A DNA stretch of 12,699 bases from Prevotella sp. Lineage in GTDB: Bacteria; Bacteroidota; Bacteroidia; Bacteroidales; Bacteroidaceae. This document shows, piece after piece, positions 1 through 6,090 of this stretch. The stretch's first letter is position 1; each line of letters opens with the position of its first letter. A program made the translations under genes and the position numbers. The DNA is taken from contig JAEEZP010000097.1 of assembly GCA_016291915.1 (NCBI GenBank), positions 1 through 12,699 on the forward strand. The letters are read 5' to 3'. Under the pieces are notes generated by a model. It saw only the letters and a program-made list of their open reading frames with translations, ran no database searches and was not told where the DNA came from.

Positions 1-209
1 AGAAAAAGATGTTTCCCCAGCAGTATGAGAAGTTCATGAGCATACTGGTGAATCAGTTCGGTTATAATCCTTATTTTGAGCGGCGACGCGGTGACCGCCC
101 GATGCCGCCGCAAGAACAGGAAATCGTCTTGGATGCCCTCCACAAGATTGGCATTCAGGAAGAGATGAAGTTTGATGATTATGTAGAACTCATCAACTGG
201 TATGACTGA
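1..209 (+). CDS. 3' end of an unrecognised protein (partial at the left edge)
   Basis: The frame ending in TGA at 207-209 is open back to the first bases of the window (Lys-Lys before the Met at 9-11). This is therefore either a short 66-residue protein or, more likely, the C-terminal end of a longer one cut by the window edge. The visible part is charged and soluble, with aromatic-rich stretches (FGYNPYFERRRGDR) and a tail ending in INWYD. It has no signal peptide, membrane segment or catalytic motif that I recognise. No ribosome-binding context can be judged because the upstream sequence is missing. Repeat-rich DNA begins about 70 bases after the stop, so it is probably not in an operon with the next gene, 488 bases away. 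I assign no function. Confidence 0.6.
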   Translation, partial: KKMFPQQYEKFMSILVNQFGYNPYFERRRGDRPMPPQEQEIVLDALHKIGIQEEMKFDDYVELINWYD

Positions 210-291
210 TACCGTGCAGGACAGGCTTTAATATCTAAGATACTTCTTTCGGAACTGAATCCTGTCCATAGTTCCCCCTCACCCATCCTCT

Positions 292-307
292 CCCCCTCGG
301 CAGGGGG
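292..307. repeat. GC-rich hairpin, REP-like
   Basis: The arms CCCCCT (292-297) and AGGGGG (302-307) pair perfectly around a CGGC loop, inside a C-rich stretch from about 272 to 315. Two longer hairpins of the same general design (CCCCTCC/GGAGGGG) lie at 12357-12378 and 12396-12417, which suggests one family of dispersed intergenic palindromes. No T-run follows on either strand, so I do not call it a terminator. Confidence 0.5.
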
Positions 308-341
308 CGAGGCGTTCGGTTCGTCACGGATCCTTTCTATT

Positions 342-520
342 AACTTGTCAACTCGTCTACTTGTTTACTCGTCTACTGAATATTGGTTGCGATAGCGAAA
401 GGATAAATGGTTTAGAGTCTAGAGTTTAGAGTTGCAATAGCGAGAGAGTCAGGTACACAGATACGATGATTGAAAAACGGTGACGGAGTCAGTGCGAGGA
501 CCTGTTTGAGCGAAGCGAGT
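342..520 (+). repeat. Left copy of a dispersed modular intergenic element
   Basis: The element has four parts. Positions 342-381 are tandem octamers of the form (A/T)ACT(T/C)GT(C/T), the last unit being TACTGAAT. Positions 374-401 form a 28-bp block. Positions 411-431 are three TTTAGAG-type heptamers. Positions 446-520 form a 75-bp block. The octamers, the 28-bp block and the 75-bp block all recur in inverted orientation at 12488-12699. The 75-bp block matches 12488-12561 with three substitutions and one single-base indel. The part between the conserved blocks differs completely: heptamers here, a palindromic module in the right copy. There is no open reading frame of interest, so this is non-coding repeat DNA. 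Confidence 0.8.
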
Positions 521-587
521 CCCGCAGCACAGTTTTTCAGAATCGTAATCTGTTCTGACTCGAAGCGTGCAACGAGCTCTCTCTTGC

Positions 588-663
588 TTACTTCTCTCTG
601 GCGGTACAGAGAGAAGTAAAGAAAGGGTACAGAGAGAAGTAAAGAAAAGGAACAGAGAGAAGA
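588..663 (+). repeat. Hairpin and 23-bp tandem repeat upstream of the CobW gene
   Basis: A unit starting GGTACAGAGAGAAG repeats with a 23-base period at 603, 626 and 649; the third copy is partial and starts GGAAC. Just upstream, TTACTTCTCTCTG (588-600) is the exact reverse complement of CAGAGAGAAGTAA at 607-619 and again at 630-642. It partly matches the third copy at 653-662. One left arm can therefore pair with alternative right arms in a transcript. The array ends 33 bases before the CobW start. I see no clear TAnnTTTG promoter between 521 and 696, so the transcript start is unknown and a regulatory role is speculative. Confidence 0.65.
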
Positions 664-696
664 ACATATAATAACATTATTAAAAATATACTCTAT

Positions 697-2031
697 ATGA
701 CAAACATTGAAATCCCCGTATTACTACTCACGGGGTATTTAGGCAGCGGCAAGACAACACTCTTGAATCGCATACTGCAAAACAAACAAGGTATCCGCTT
801 CGCCGTCATCGTCAACGATATCGGTGAAGTGAACATCGATGCTGACCTGATTGAAAAGGGCGGTATCGTCAACCAACAGGACGACAGCCTCGTAGCCCTG
901 CAGAACGGATGTATCTGCTGCACACTGAAGATGGATCTCGTACAACAGTTGTACGACCTCATCAGCATGCGGCGCTTCGACTATATCGTCATCGAAGCCA
1001 GCGGCATCTGCGAACCCGCACCTATCGCACAGACCATCTGCTCCATGGCCGACATGGCACCTGAGGTGATCAAGAACGGACTGCCACGACTCGACTGCAT
1101 CGTGTCTGTCGTCGATGCACTGCGACTGCAGGATGATTTTGCCGGCGGTGCTGCGCTGCTCAAAGACAACCTCGAAGAGGAAGATATCGAGAACCTCGTC
1201 ATCCAACAGATAGAGTTCTGTAATATCATCCTCCTCAACAAAGCCTCCGACGTTCCTGCCGACAAGCTCGCACGTATCAAGGAGGTGATACGCGCCCTGC
1301 AACCCAAGGCAGCCATCATCCCCTGCGACTATGGTGATGTGCCGCTCGAGAAGATCATCCATACCGGGTTGTTCGACTTCAACAAGGTGGCTACCTCTGC
1401 CGCATGGATACAAGAGATAGAAGGACATGACCATGATGATGACGATGATGATGACGACCACGATCACGAGCATCACCACGACCACGACCATGATGACGAT
1501 GACGACGACGACGAGCACGATCACGAGCATCACCACGACCATGACGACGATGATGACGATCACGACCATGAGCATCACCACGATCATCACCATCATCATC
1601 ACCATCACCATCATGACGGCGGTGAGGTGGAGGAGTACGGCATCGGTACCTATGTGTATTACCGTCGTGCCCCGATGAACCTCTCCCTCTTTGACGATTT
1701 CGTTGCGAGGAGCTGGCCCAAGAATATTATCCGTGCCAAGGGCATCTGTTACTTTGCCGATGAGAAAGATATCTGTTATGTCTTCGAACAGGCAGGGCGA
1801 CAGTTCTCCATCCGTAATGCCGGACAGTGGTATGCCACCATGCCTAAACGCGAACTACAGGAGTTCATCAAGCAGAACCCCGGGGTGCAGCGCGACTGGG
1901 ACGAGCAGTATGGTGACCGCATGCAGAAGCTCGTCTTCATCGGACAGAACCTCGACAAGCAGGCTATCGCAGAAGCCCTCGACAAATGTCTTGAGGAGGA
2001 TGATTTAGAGTTTAGAGTTCATAGTTCATAG
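697..2031 (+). CDS. CobW/G3E family GTPase, probable metallochaperone with His/Asp-rich insert
   Basis: This 444-residue protein has the standard G3E features: P-loop GYLGSGKT (residues 13-20), switch region with IGEVNIDADL (42-51), the CxCC metal site GCICC (71-75), EASG (100-103), and a guanine-specificity segment LLNKAS (179-184). A CobW C-terminal domain fills roughly residues 310-440. Family members use GTP hydrolysis to deliver a metal, often zinc or cobalt, to client enzymes in the cytoplasm. Residues 244-307, between the GTPase and C-terminal domains, contain only 30 His, 30 Asp and 4 Glu and should bind divalent metal. The last residues (LEFRVHSS) and the TAG stop are read from a heptamer repeat that runs past the gene, so the original C-terminus may have changed. 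The gene appears monocistronic and converges with crcB. The metal cannot be told from sequence. Confidence 0.9.
   Translation: MTNIEIPVLLLTGYLGSGKTTLLNRILQNKQGIRFAVIVNDIGEVNIDADLIEKGGIVNQQDDSLVALQNGCICCTLKMDLVQQLYDLISMRRFDYIVIEASGICEPAPIAQTICSMADMAPEVIKNGLPRLDCIVSVVDALRLQDDFAGGAALLKDNLEEEDIENLVIQQIEFCNIILLNKASDVPADKLARIKEVIRALQPKAAIIPCDYGDVPLEKIIHTGLFDFNKVATSAAWIQEIEGHDHDDDDDDDDHDHEHHHDHDHDDDDDDDEHDHEHHHDHDDDDDDHDHEHHHDHHHHHHHHHHDGGEVEEYGIGTYVYYRRAPMNLSLFDDFVARSWPKNIIRAKGICYFADEKDICYVFEQAGRQFSIRNAGQWYATMPKRELQEFIKQNPGVQRDWDEQYGDRMQKLVFIGQNLDKQAIAEALDKCLEEDDLEFRVHSS
1426..1617 (+). repeat. Coding repeat for the His/Asp-rich metal-binding insert
   Basis: This in-frame stretch of CAC/CAT, GAC/GAT and a few GAG codons encodes residues 244-307 of the CobW-type GTPase. 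At protein level it is roughly three units, each an acidic run of 6-8 Asp followed by a HDHEHHHDH-like block, ending in ten consecutive His. The synonymous codons are mixed, so the DNA is less repetitive than the protein, but slippage in multiples of three could change its length. All long reading frames seen on the other strand or in other frames here are by-products of this composition. Confidence 0.9.
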
Positions 2032-2052
2032 TTCATAGTTTAGAGTTTAGGG
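2004..2052 (+). repeat. Seven tandem heptamers at the 3' end of the CobW gene
   Basis: Seven consecutive 7-mers are visible: TTTAGAG twice, TTCATAG three times, TTTAGAG once and TTTAGGG once. The first four lie inside the CobW reading frame and supply its stop codon (TAG at 2029-2031); the others lie beyond it. Similar heptamers (TTTAGAG, TCTAGAG, TTTAGAG) occur at 411-431. Because the unit is not a multiple of three, gain or loss of a copy would alter the CobW C-terminus. Confidence 0.8.
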
Positions 2053-2084
2053 GAGATGGTTTATCTTTACCTGCTAAATACATT

Positions 2085-2114
2085 CGGGGACAGGCTCTTT
2101 GGTGCCTGTCCCCG
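2085..2114. terminator. Stable hairpin between convergent genes, possible bidirectional terminator
   Basis: CGGGGACAGGC (2085-2095) and GCCTGTCCCCG (2104-2114) form a perfect 11-bp stem with an 8-base loop. The hairpin sits between the 3' ends of the CobW gene (2031) and crcB (2187), where a shared terminator would be expected. No T-run follows the stem on either strand, so intrinsic termination is not certain. It may instead protect 3' ends or act with Rho. Confidence 0.45.
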
Positions 2115-2186
2115 TCATATGTTGGATAATAACTCGCTCCTGTAAGAGAGCAAGGGAAATCCCTGGTATATTATCACGCATATTTT

Positions 2187-2555
2187 TCACTTTGTTGCCA
2201 AATATCCTAATGCTACGGCTGCTATTCCCAACACCACACTGCCGACCACATATAACAAGAATAAAGTGTAGTTGTTCGACTGTAACAAGGTCAGTCCCTC
2301 TTTGGAGAATGTAGAAAATGTGGTGAAACCGCCGCAAAAGCCGGTTATAAAGAACAGAGAACATGCTGGAGAGATGTTCTGAAAACGACTGGTCACTCCC
2401 CATAGGATTCCGATCAACAGACAACCGGCAAGATTAACTGCAAACGTCCCCCATGGGAAACCGTTTCCTATATGTCCCATGAATAGCGATACAAGATAGC
2501 GACAGATGCCACCTATACCACTACCTATTCCGACTAAAACAATATCTCTTATCAT
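2187..2555 (-). CDS. crcB: CrcB/Fluc fluoride ion channel
   Basis: This 122-residue, four-helix membrane protein has the usual length of a single-domain Fluc channel, which works as a dual-topology dimer that lets fluoride leave the cytoplasm. Family landmarks are present: GxGxGGICRY with Arg19, Asn41 in AVNLAG, and the signature GFCGGFTTFSTF (72-83). Phe80 and Phe83 sit where the fluoride-coordinating phenylalanines of known Fluc proteins sit. It is the last gene of a five-gene minus-strand operon; its ATG overlaps the TGA of the transglutaminase-like gene (ATGA, 2552-2555), indicating translational coupling. I found no fluoride riboswitch-like sequence just upstream, which is coding, or near the operon promoter. 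Fluoride export has no obvious link to the peptidoglycan genes before it. Confidence 0.93.
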   Translation of the reverse strand: MIRDIVLVGIGSGIGGICRYLVSLFMGHIGNGFPWGTFAVNLAGCLLIGILWGVTSRFQNISPACSLFFITGFCGGFTTFSTFSKEGLTLLQSNNYTLFLLYVVGSVVLGIAAVALGYLATK

Positions 2556-3487
2556 TTGTTATACTCCGATGACTCCTTCTGATGCTCCGGCTTTGCCCAG
2601 AACCCTTTCGCATTCGTGGTGTTGACACTGTTGTCCCATGTGCCGAAAGGCACAAAACCGGCCGGGATGAGGTTGAGCATCCTCCCGCGGTCGGCATCAC
2701 CAGCCGGATGATCCTCCACACCGTAGGTAAGCTCCTCCTCACACATGAACCAGTAAGTATTCTTCGCCATATACGCATAGTATTGACTGAGCTTATTGCT
2801 GCCCTTCCCAAAGCCCGGGTGCATCCACATCTTCTCACCGGCGATATAGTGATCCCTCATTTCTGCCAACGATAACGGCATATCGTGCTCATTACTTACA
2901 TAATGACCGCCCATGTCGGAATCAATCATCGCCCATTTCCCCAGTTCCGGCAGCCATACCTCATTGACGACATGGCAGTCGGGATCGTTCTTGTCCTGTG
3001 GCAGACAAGTGACGAACTTCGGGGTGAGCCCCGCTGCCAGCATCAGCTCAAACGTCAGGATGCTATGGAGACGACAGTTGAATCCCGGCTCCACCTCGCG
3101 CGTGTACTCCCACAGCGCGATGGCGTTCCTGTGTTCGGGTTCCACTTTCTGGTTGGCATGAGGGATGTTCCTTTCCACGAACGAAGCGATGGCCACCGCC
3201 TTCTCCCATGTCGGGCTGTCGGCAGTATAGAGCGTGTCCAACTGGAAATACTCACGTATCTCCTTCGCCCGTACGGAATCCTGCACGATGCGCATGCTGA
3301 AATCCACCGTGTCAGGACCGTATGCCCCTGCTGCTCTCAGACTATCCACACGGGCAGGATACAACAGCTTGTCACCCTCATGGATGGTTATATACTGACC
3401 CGATATCTTCATCCATACCAGCAACATGACGGTGAGGAGACCGATGATGGCAAACAAGCCCCTGATGATTCTATATATTCTTTTCAT
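2552..3487 (-). CDS. Membrane-anchored transglutaminase-like cysteine protein
   Basis: This is a 311-residue protein. Residues about 10-26 form a hydrophobic anchor after a basic N-terminus (MKRIYRIIR), so the rest should lie in the periplasm. The core has a transglutaminase-like catalytic arrangement: Cys138 in FNCRLHS, His172 in DCHVVNEVW and Asp189 in WAMIDSD. Bacterial members of this fold often act as proteases or amide-cleaving enzymes rather than cross-linking enzymes. The gene starts 11 bases after the murQ stop and overlaps crcB by four bases, so it belongs to the operon. Its substrate cannot be read from sequence. The neighbouring murQ and LD-carboxypeptidase make a cell-wall peptide or another periplasmic amide plausible, but that is inference. 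The catalytic triad appears intact. Confidence 0.82.
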   Translation of the reverse strand: MKRIYRIIRGLFAIIGLLTVMLLVWMKISGQYITIHEGDKLLYPARVDSLRAAGAYGPDTVDFSMRIVQDSVRAKEIREYFQLDTLYTADSPTWEKAVAIASFVERNIPHANQKVEPEHRNAIALWEYTREVEPGFNCRLHSILTFELMLAAGLTPKFVTCLPQDKNDPDCHVVNEVWLPELGKWAMIDSDMGGHYVSNEHDMPLSLAEMRDHYIAGEKMWMHPGFGKGSNKLSQYYAYMAKNTYWFMCEEELTYGVEDHPAGDADRGRMLNLIPAGFVPFGTWDNSVNTTNAKGFWAKPEHQKESSEYNK

Positions 3488-3498
3488 TCTAAGTTATA

Positions 3499-4314
3499 TT
3501 AAATTTCCGATTGTTCTCTCTTCAGCACCTCACTCACGCTGCCCGCAGCAAGGAGCCGTCTCTTCGCCTCCTCCTCATCCAGATGGAGTAGTTCCTGGAG
3601 CATCCGCACCCCCCGGTCCACCAGCTTGTTGCTGGTCAGTTGCATGTTCACCATACGGTTGTCACGCACACGTCCCATGCGGATCATCAGTGAGGTGGAG
3701 ATCATGTTCAGCACCATTTTCTGTGCCGTGCCGCTCTTCATACGACTTGACCCCGTCACGAACTCCGGACCGACGATCGTCTCTATGGGATGGTCGCAGG
3801 CAGCAGCCAGGGGAGAGTCGGGATTGCTGGTGATACACCCTGTCAGCAAACCGTTCCTGCGCGCTTCACTGACAGCCCCCACCACATAAGGTGTGGTGCC
3901 CGAGGCAGCGATGCCCACCACCGTATCGTCGGCGGTGGGATGATACGCCATGATATCCCGCCATGCCTGATCCGCATGGTCTTCAGCCTGTTCCACAGCA
4001 TGCCGCAAGGCCCTGTCACCCCCGGCGATGATACCCACCACCCATGTGTCGGGCACACCGAAGGTAGGAGGCACCTCACTGGCGTCGAGCACACCCATCC
4101 GTCCGCTGGTGCCAGCACCCACATAGAAGAGACGGCCACCCCGTTGCATCCGCGGCACGATAGCCTCCACCAATGCCGTGATCTGCGGTATCACCATCTT
4201 CACAGCCTGGGCCACGACAGCATCCTCCTCGTTGATATGCGTCAGCAGCTCCGTCACCGTCATCCCCTCGAGATGCCGGTAGTGCGACTCCTGTTCTGTG
4301 ATCTTGTTGTTCAT
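3499..4314 (-). CDS. murQ: N-acetylmuramic acid 6-phosphate etherase
   Basis: MurQ removes the lactyl ether from MurNAc-6-phosphate to give GlcNAc-6-phosphate and D-lactate in the cytoplasm, a step in peptidoglycan recycling. The 271-residue product has a SIS sugar-phosphate domain with GAGTSGR (66-72). Glu80 in DASEVPPTF and Glu111 in QAED match the two catalytic glutamates of E. coli MurQ (Glu83 and Glu114) in context and in spacing. A helical C-terminal segment follows. I chose the ATG at 4314, two bases after the carboxypeptidase stop, because MNNKITEQESHYRHLE matches the usual family N-terminus. An in-frame ATG at 4329 would add five residues and overlap the upstream gene. No MurNAc kinase or phosphotransferase gene is in the window, so the source of its substrate is unclear. 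Confidence 0.95.
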   Translation of the reverse strand: MNNKITEQESHYRHLEGMTVTELLTHINEEDAVVAQAVKMVIPQITALVEAIVPRMQRGGRLFYVGAGTSGRMGVLDASEVPPTFGVPDTWVVGIIAGGDRALRHAVEQAEDHADQAWRDIMAYHPTADDTVVGIAASGTTPYVVGAVSEARRNGLLTGCITSNPDSPLAAACDHPIETIVGPEFVTGSSRMKSGTAQKMVLNMISTSLMIRMGRVRDNRMVNMQLTSNKLVDRGVRMLQELLHLDEEEAKRRLLAAGSVSEVLKREQSEI

Positions 4315-4316
4315 CC

Positions 4317-5438
4317 TTATTCCATCCACTTTCCCGCCATCATCAGTCGCATGGGCAGCGGTGTCGGTGTGACGGAGATATCTGCTGTGCGCACCTCCTG
4401 CTGACGACCGTCGATGTCGAAGGTCACCGTTGCCCCATCGTTACGCACGTCGATGGTGACGGGAGCACCCATCACGATCGGCAGGTTCACATCACCGTGG
4501 CCCCCGGGGAACCCGCAGAGCACCGGTATATGATAGGCGGCGAGCATCTCGTGGAGCATCGCCTCCACGCTCTCGTACGTAAACTCCGTGCCGCAGTCGG
4601 TGAACTCCCCGAGGATGATCCCCTTACAACGGTCGAGCACCCCGTTCATCTGGAGGATACGCATCTGTCGGTCGATGTTATGCATCGACTCCTCCACCTC
4701 CTCCACGAACAGTATCAGATCCTTACCCATCGTGGCGTCAGCCTGAGAACCGATGTTCGGCGCGAACGTACAGAGGTTTCCGCCGACGAGCACACCACTG
4801 GCTTTCCCTGTGATATTCTCCGTGTGTGGCGGCAGCACATAGCGTGGCACGTTCCCCAGCAGGAGGTCACGCATCAGCGTGCTTGTCTTGTCGGTGCCCC
4901 CTTTGGCTAAGAACGAGCTCATCGTCCCCTGTATGCTCATCACCCCTGCGCGGCTCATCAGACCGTGCAGTGTCGTGATGTCGCTGAATCCCACGATCCA
5001 TTTCGGTGCCGCCTTCAGCTCCGTCAGTGTCAGCTCGTCTATCAGCTGTATGGTGCCATAGCCGCCGCGGTTACAGATGATTGCCTTGATGGATGGGTCG
5101 TTCAGGGCCCAACGGATATCGCTGACACGTTCCGCCACCGTCCCCGCATATCTACCGTCCACGATCTTCCCCACGTTCGGACCGATCACCGGCTCCAGGC
5201 CCCAGCCGCGCAGCACCTCTGCTGTCTTCTCCACGTTCTCCATGGGCGTGAAGTACGATGGAGATATCAGCGCCACCTTATCGCCCGTTTTCAGGTATTC
5301 CGGCTTTGTGCATCTGAGCACCACCGTCTCCTCCTGTGCCGGTGTCGTCGGCTCCTCATCGTCGCTGCATGCGCTGAGCAGTGACATGCTTGTGATGGCG
5401 AGGATGCCGGCACATATCCATTTACATCTTTCCTTCAT
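4317..5438 (-). CDS. Lipoprotein LD-carboxypeptidase, peptidase family S66
   Basis: This 373-residue protein has a lipoprotein signal: a hydrophobic segment at about residues 9-22 and lipobox LSAC with Cys24. SDDEE follows directly, resembling the acidic lipoprotein export signal described in Bacteroidetes for delivery to the cell surface. The S66 domain starts near residue 50. The probable nucleophile is Ser152 in GFSDIT, preceded by the conserved RGGYG (124-128). The other triad members are Glu246 in LFVEE and His314 in GGHGD; the spacing of 94 and 68 residues resembles LdcA. Family members cut the LD bond that releases terminal D-Ala from muropeptides, or, in the MccF branch, inactivate microcin C-type compounds. 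LdcA is normally cytoplasmic, so an exported form is notable. The gene overlaps the HD gene by ATGA (5435-5438). Confidence 0.9.
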   Translation of the reverse strand: MKERCKWICAGILAITSMSLLSACSDDEEPTTPAQEETVVLRCTKPEYLKTGDKVALISPSYFTPMENVEKTAEVLRGWGLEPVIGPNVGKIVDGRYAGTVAERVSDIRWALNDPSIKAIICNRGGYGTIQLIDELTLTELKAAPKWIVGFSDITTLHGLMSRAGVMSIQGTMSSFLAKGGTDKTSTLMRDLLLGNVPRYVLPPHTENITGKASGVLVGGNLCTFAPNIGSQADATMGKDLILFVEEVEESMHNIDRQMRILQMNGVLDRCKGIILGEFTDCGTEFTYESVEAMLHEMLAAYHIPVLCGFPGGHGDVNLPIVMGAPVTIDVRNDGATVTFDIDGRQQEVRTADISVTPTPLPMRLMMAGKWME

Positions 5439-5905
5439 AATTTTTTAATGATTGTCTGATAGTCAGTCCTCCTTGCGATCTCTTTCCCTTTCTCTGTAGC
5501 CAGTCTGTTAGGATCAGGGATGATGCCTACGCGCCACAGGTCCAGACGGTCAGCGTCGAAGCACGCGTCGATGGTAGGGTTCCCCGTTCTATGTGTTGTC
5601 GTATGCAGGCGGCATGCCTCTTTCAGCAATTTCATCTCCTCCTCTGTCACCCCTTTCAGATACGTATCCCTTAGGGTGTCTATGTATCGTGCTGCCCGCG
5701 GTCCATGAAGAAGATCCGCCCCATTGTCGTTGCGGCAGGAGTCATGAAGGTAGGCGAACAGTCCCACCACGCGTGCGTTCACCTCCGGTGTCAGCAGTTT
5801 CTGTCCGTTCTCATATACCCTGTCCCAATGTTTGATGCCGTGTAAGGCGCCGAGGGTCCATCCCTCATGCATATATCTGCGTATCTCTTCAATGATCTTC
5901 TCCAT
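5435..5905 (-). CDS. HD-domain putative phosphohydrolase
   Basis: This 156-residue soluble protein carries HD-superfamily metal-binding residues: His22 and His26 in LHGIKHWDRV, the HD doublet His54-Asp55 in AYLHDSCR, further histidines at 67 and 101, and an Asp in DADRLDLWRVG (about 117-122). HD proteins are metal-dependent phosphohydrolases acting on nucleotides or other phosphorylated molecules; this subtype has no assigned substrate that I know. It is the first gene of the five-gene operon, 23 bases downstream of a strong promoter. Its TGA overlaps the ATG of the carboxypeptidase gene (ATGA), so the two are probably coupled. No signal peptide is seen, so it should be cytoplasmic. The link to peptidoglycan use rests on position only. 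Confidence 0.8.
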   Translation of the reverse strand: MEKIIEEIRRYMHEGWTLGALHGIKHWDRVYENGQKLLTPEVNARVVGLFAYLHDSCRNDNGADLLHGPRAARYIDTLRDTYLKGVTEEEMKLLKEACRLHTTTHRTGNPTIDACFDADRLDLWRVGIIPDPNRLATEKGKEIARRTDYQTIIKKL

Positions 5906-5928
5906 ATCACTTTTTTGTCAAATCTTTG

Positions 5929-5960
5929 CAAAAATAATTAATTCTTCCTACTTATGCAAA
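5929..5960 (-). promoter_or_regulatory. Promoter of the HD / LD-carboxypeptidase / murQ operon
   Basis: On the minus strand, a TTTG (5960-5957) lies 20 bases before TATTTTTG (5936-5929), a full match to the Bacteroidetes primary sigma factor consensus TTTG-N19/21-TAnnTTTG. Transcription should start around 5922-5924, giving a very short leader before the ATG at 5905. It is also separated from the end of the wecA-like gene (6091), so this operon is likely transcribed independently of the exopolysaccharide genes. Confidence 0.7.
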
Positions 5961-6032
5961 TCTTTGTGGATAAACCTTTTGAGCCCCGCCTTATTTACGT
6001 GATCGCAAGGATGCCTCCACATGACGAGTGAT

Positions 6033-6071
6033 GAGAGGAAAGGGGAGCGAGGAAGGGGAGGGGAGAGAAGA
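6033..6071 (+). other. Purine tract between the two operons
   Basis: Thirty-eight of these 39 bases are purines on the plus strand; the exception is C at 6048. The tract lies just past the 3' end of the wecA-like gene, so the minus-strand transcript carries a pyrimidine run here. No hairpin plus T-run is seen between 5961 and 6090. How the upstream operon terminates is therefore not visible; a C-rich, unstructured transcript would suit Rho. Only three G-runs are present, too few for a standard four-tract quadruplex. Confidence 0.5.
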
Positions 6072-6090
6072 TATGGAACACCATTTAACG

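Noticed and set aside
739..1614. Long minus-strand open frame (291 residues) opposite the CobW gene
   Set aside because: It is produced by the His/Asp codon repeat, giving a Val/Met-only low-complexity sequence, and the plus-strand frame has all G3E motifs.
3790..4404. Plus-strand open frames opposite murQ and the carboxypeptidase gene (also 2885-3502 and 4965-5384)
   Set aside because: They lie opposite genes with intact catalytic motifs, show His/Arg-rich atypical composition and match no family.
6033..6071. G-quadruplex in the purine tract
   Set aside because: Only three runs of three or more G are present in close spacing; a standard motif needs four.
5906..6090. Fluoride riboswitch controlling the operon that ends in crcB
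   Set aside because: The promoter leaves a leader of fewer than about 20 bases, too short for the riboswitch, and no matching motif was seen before crcB itself.
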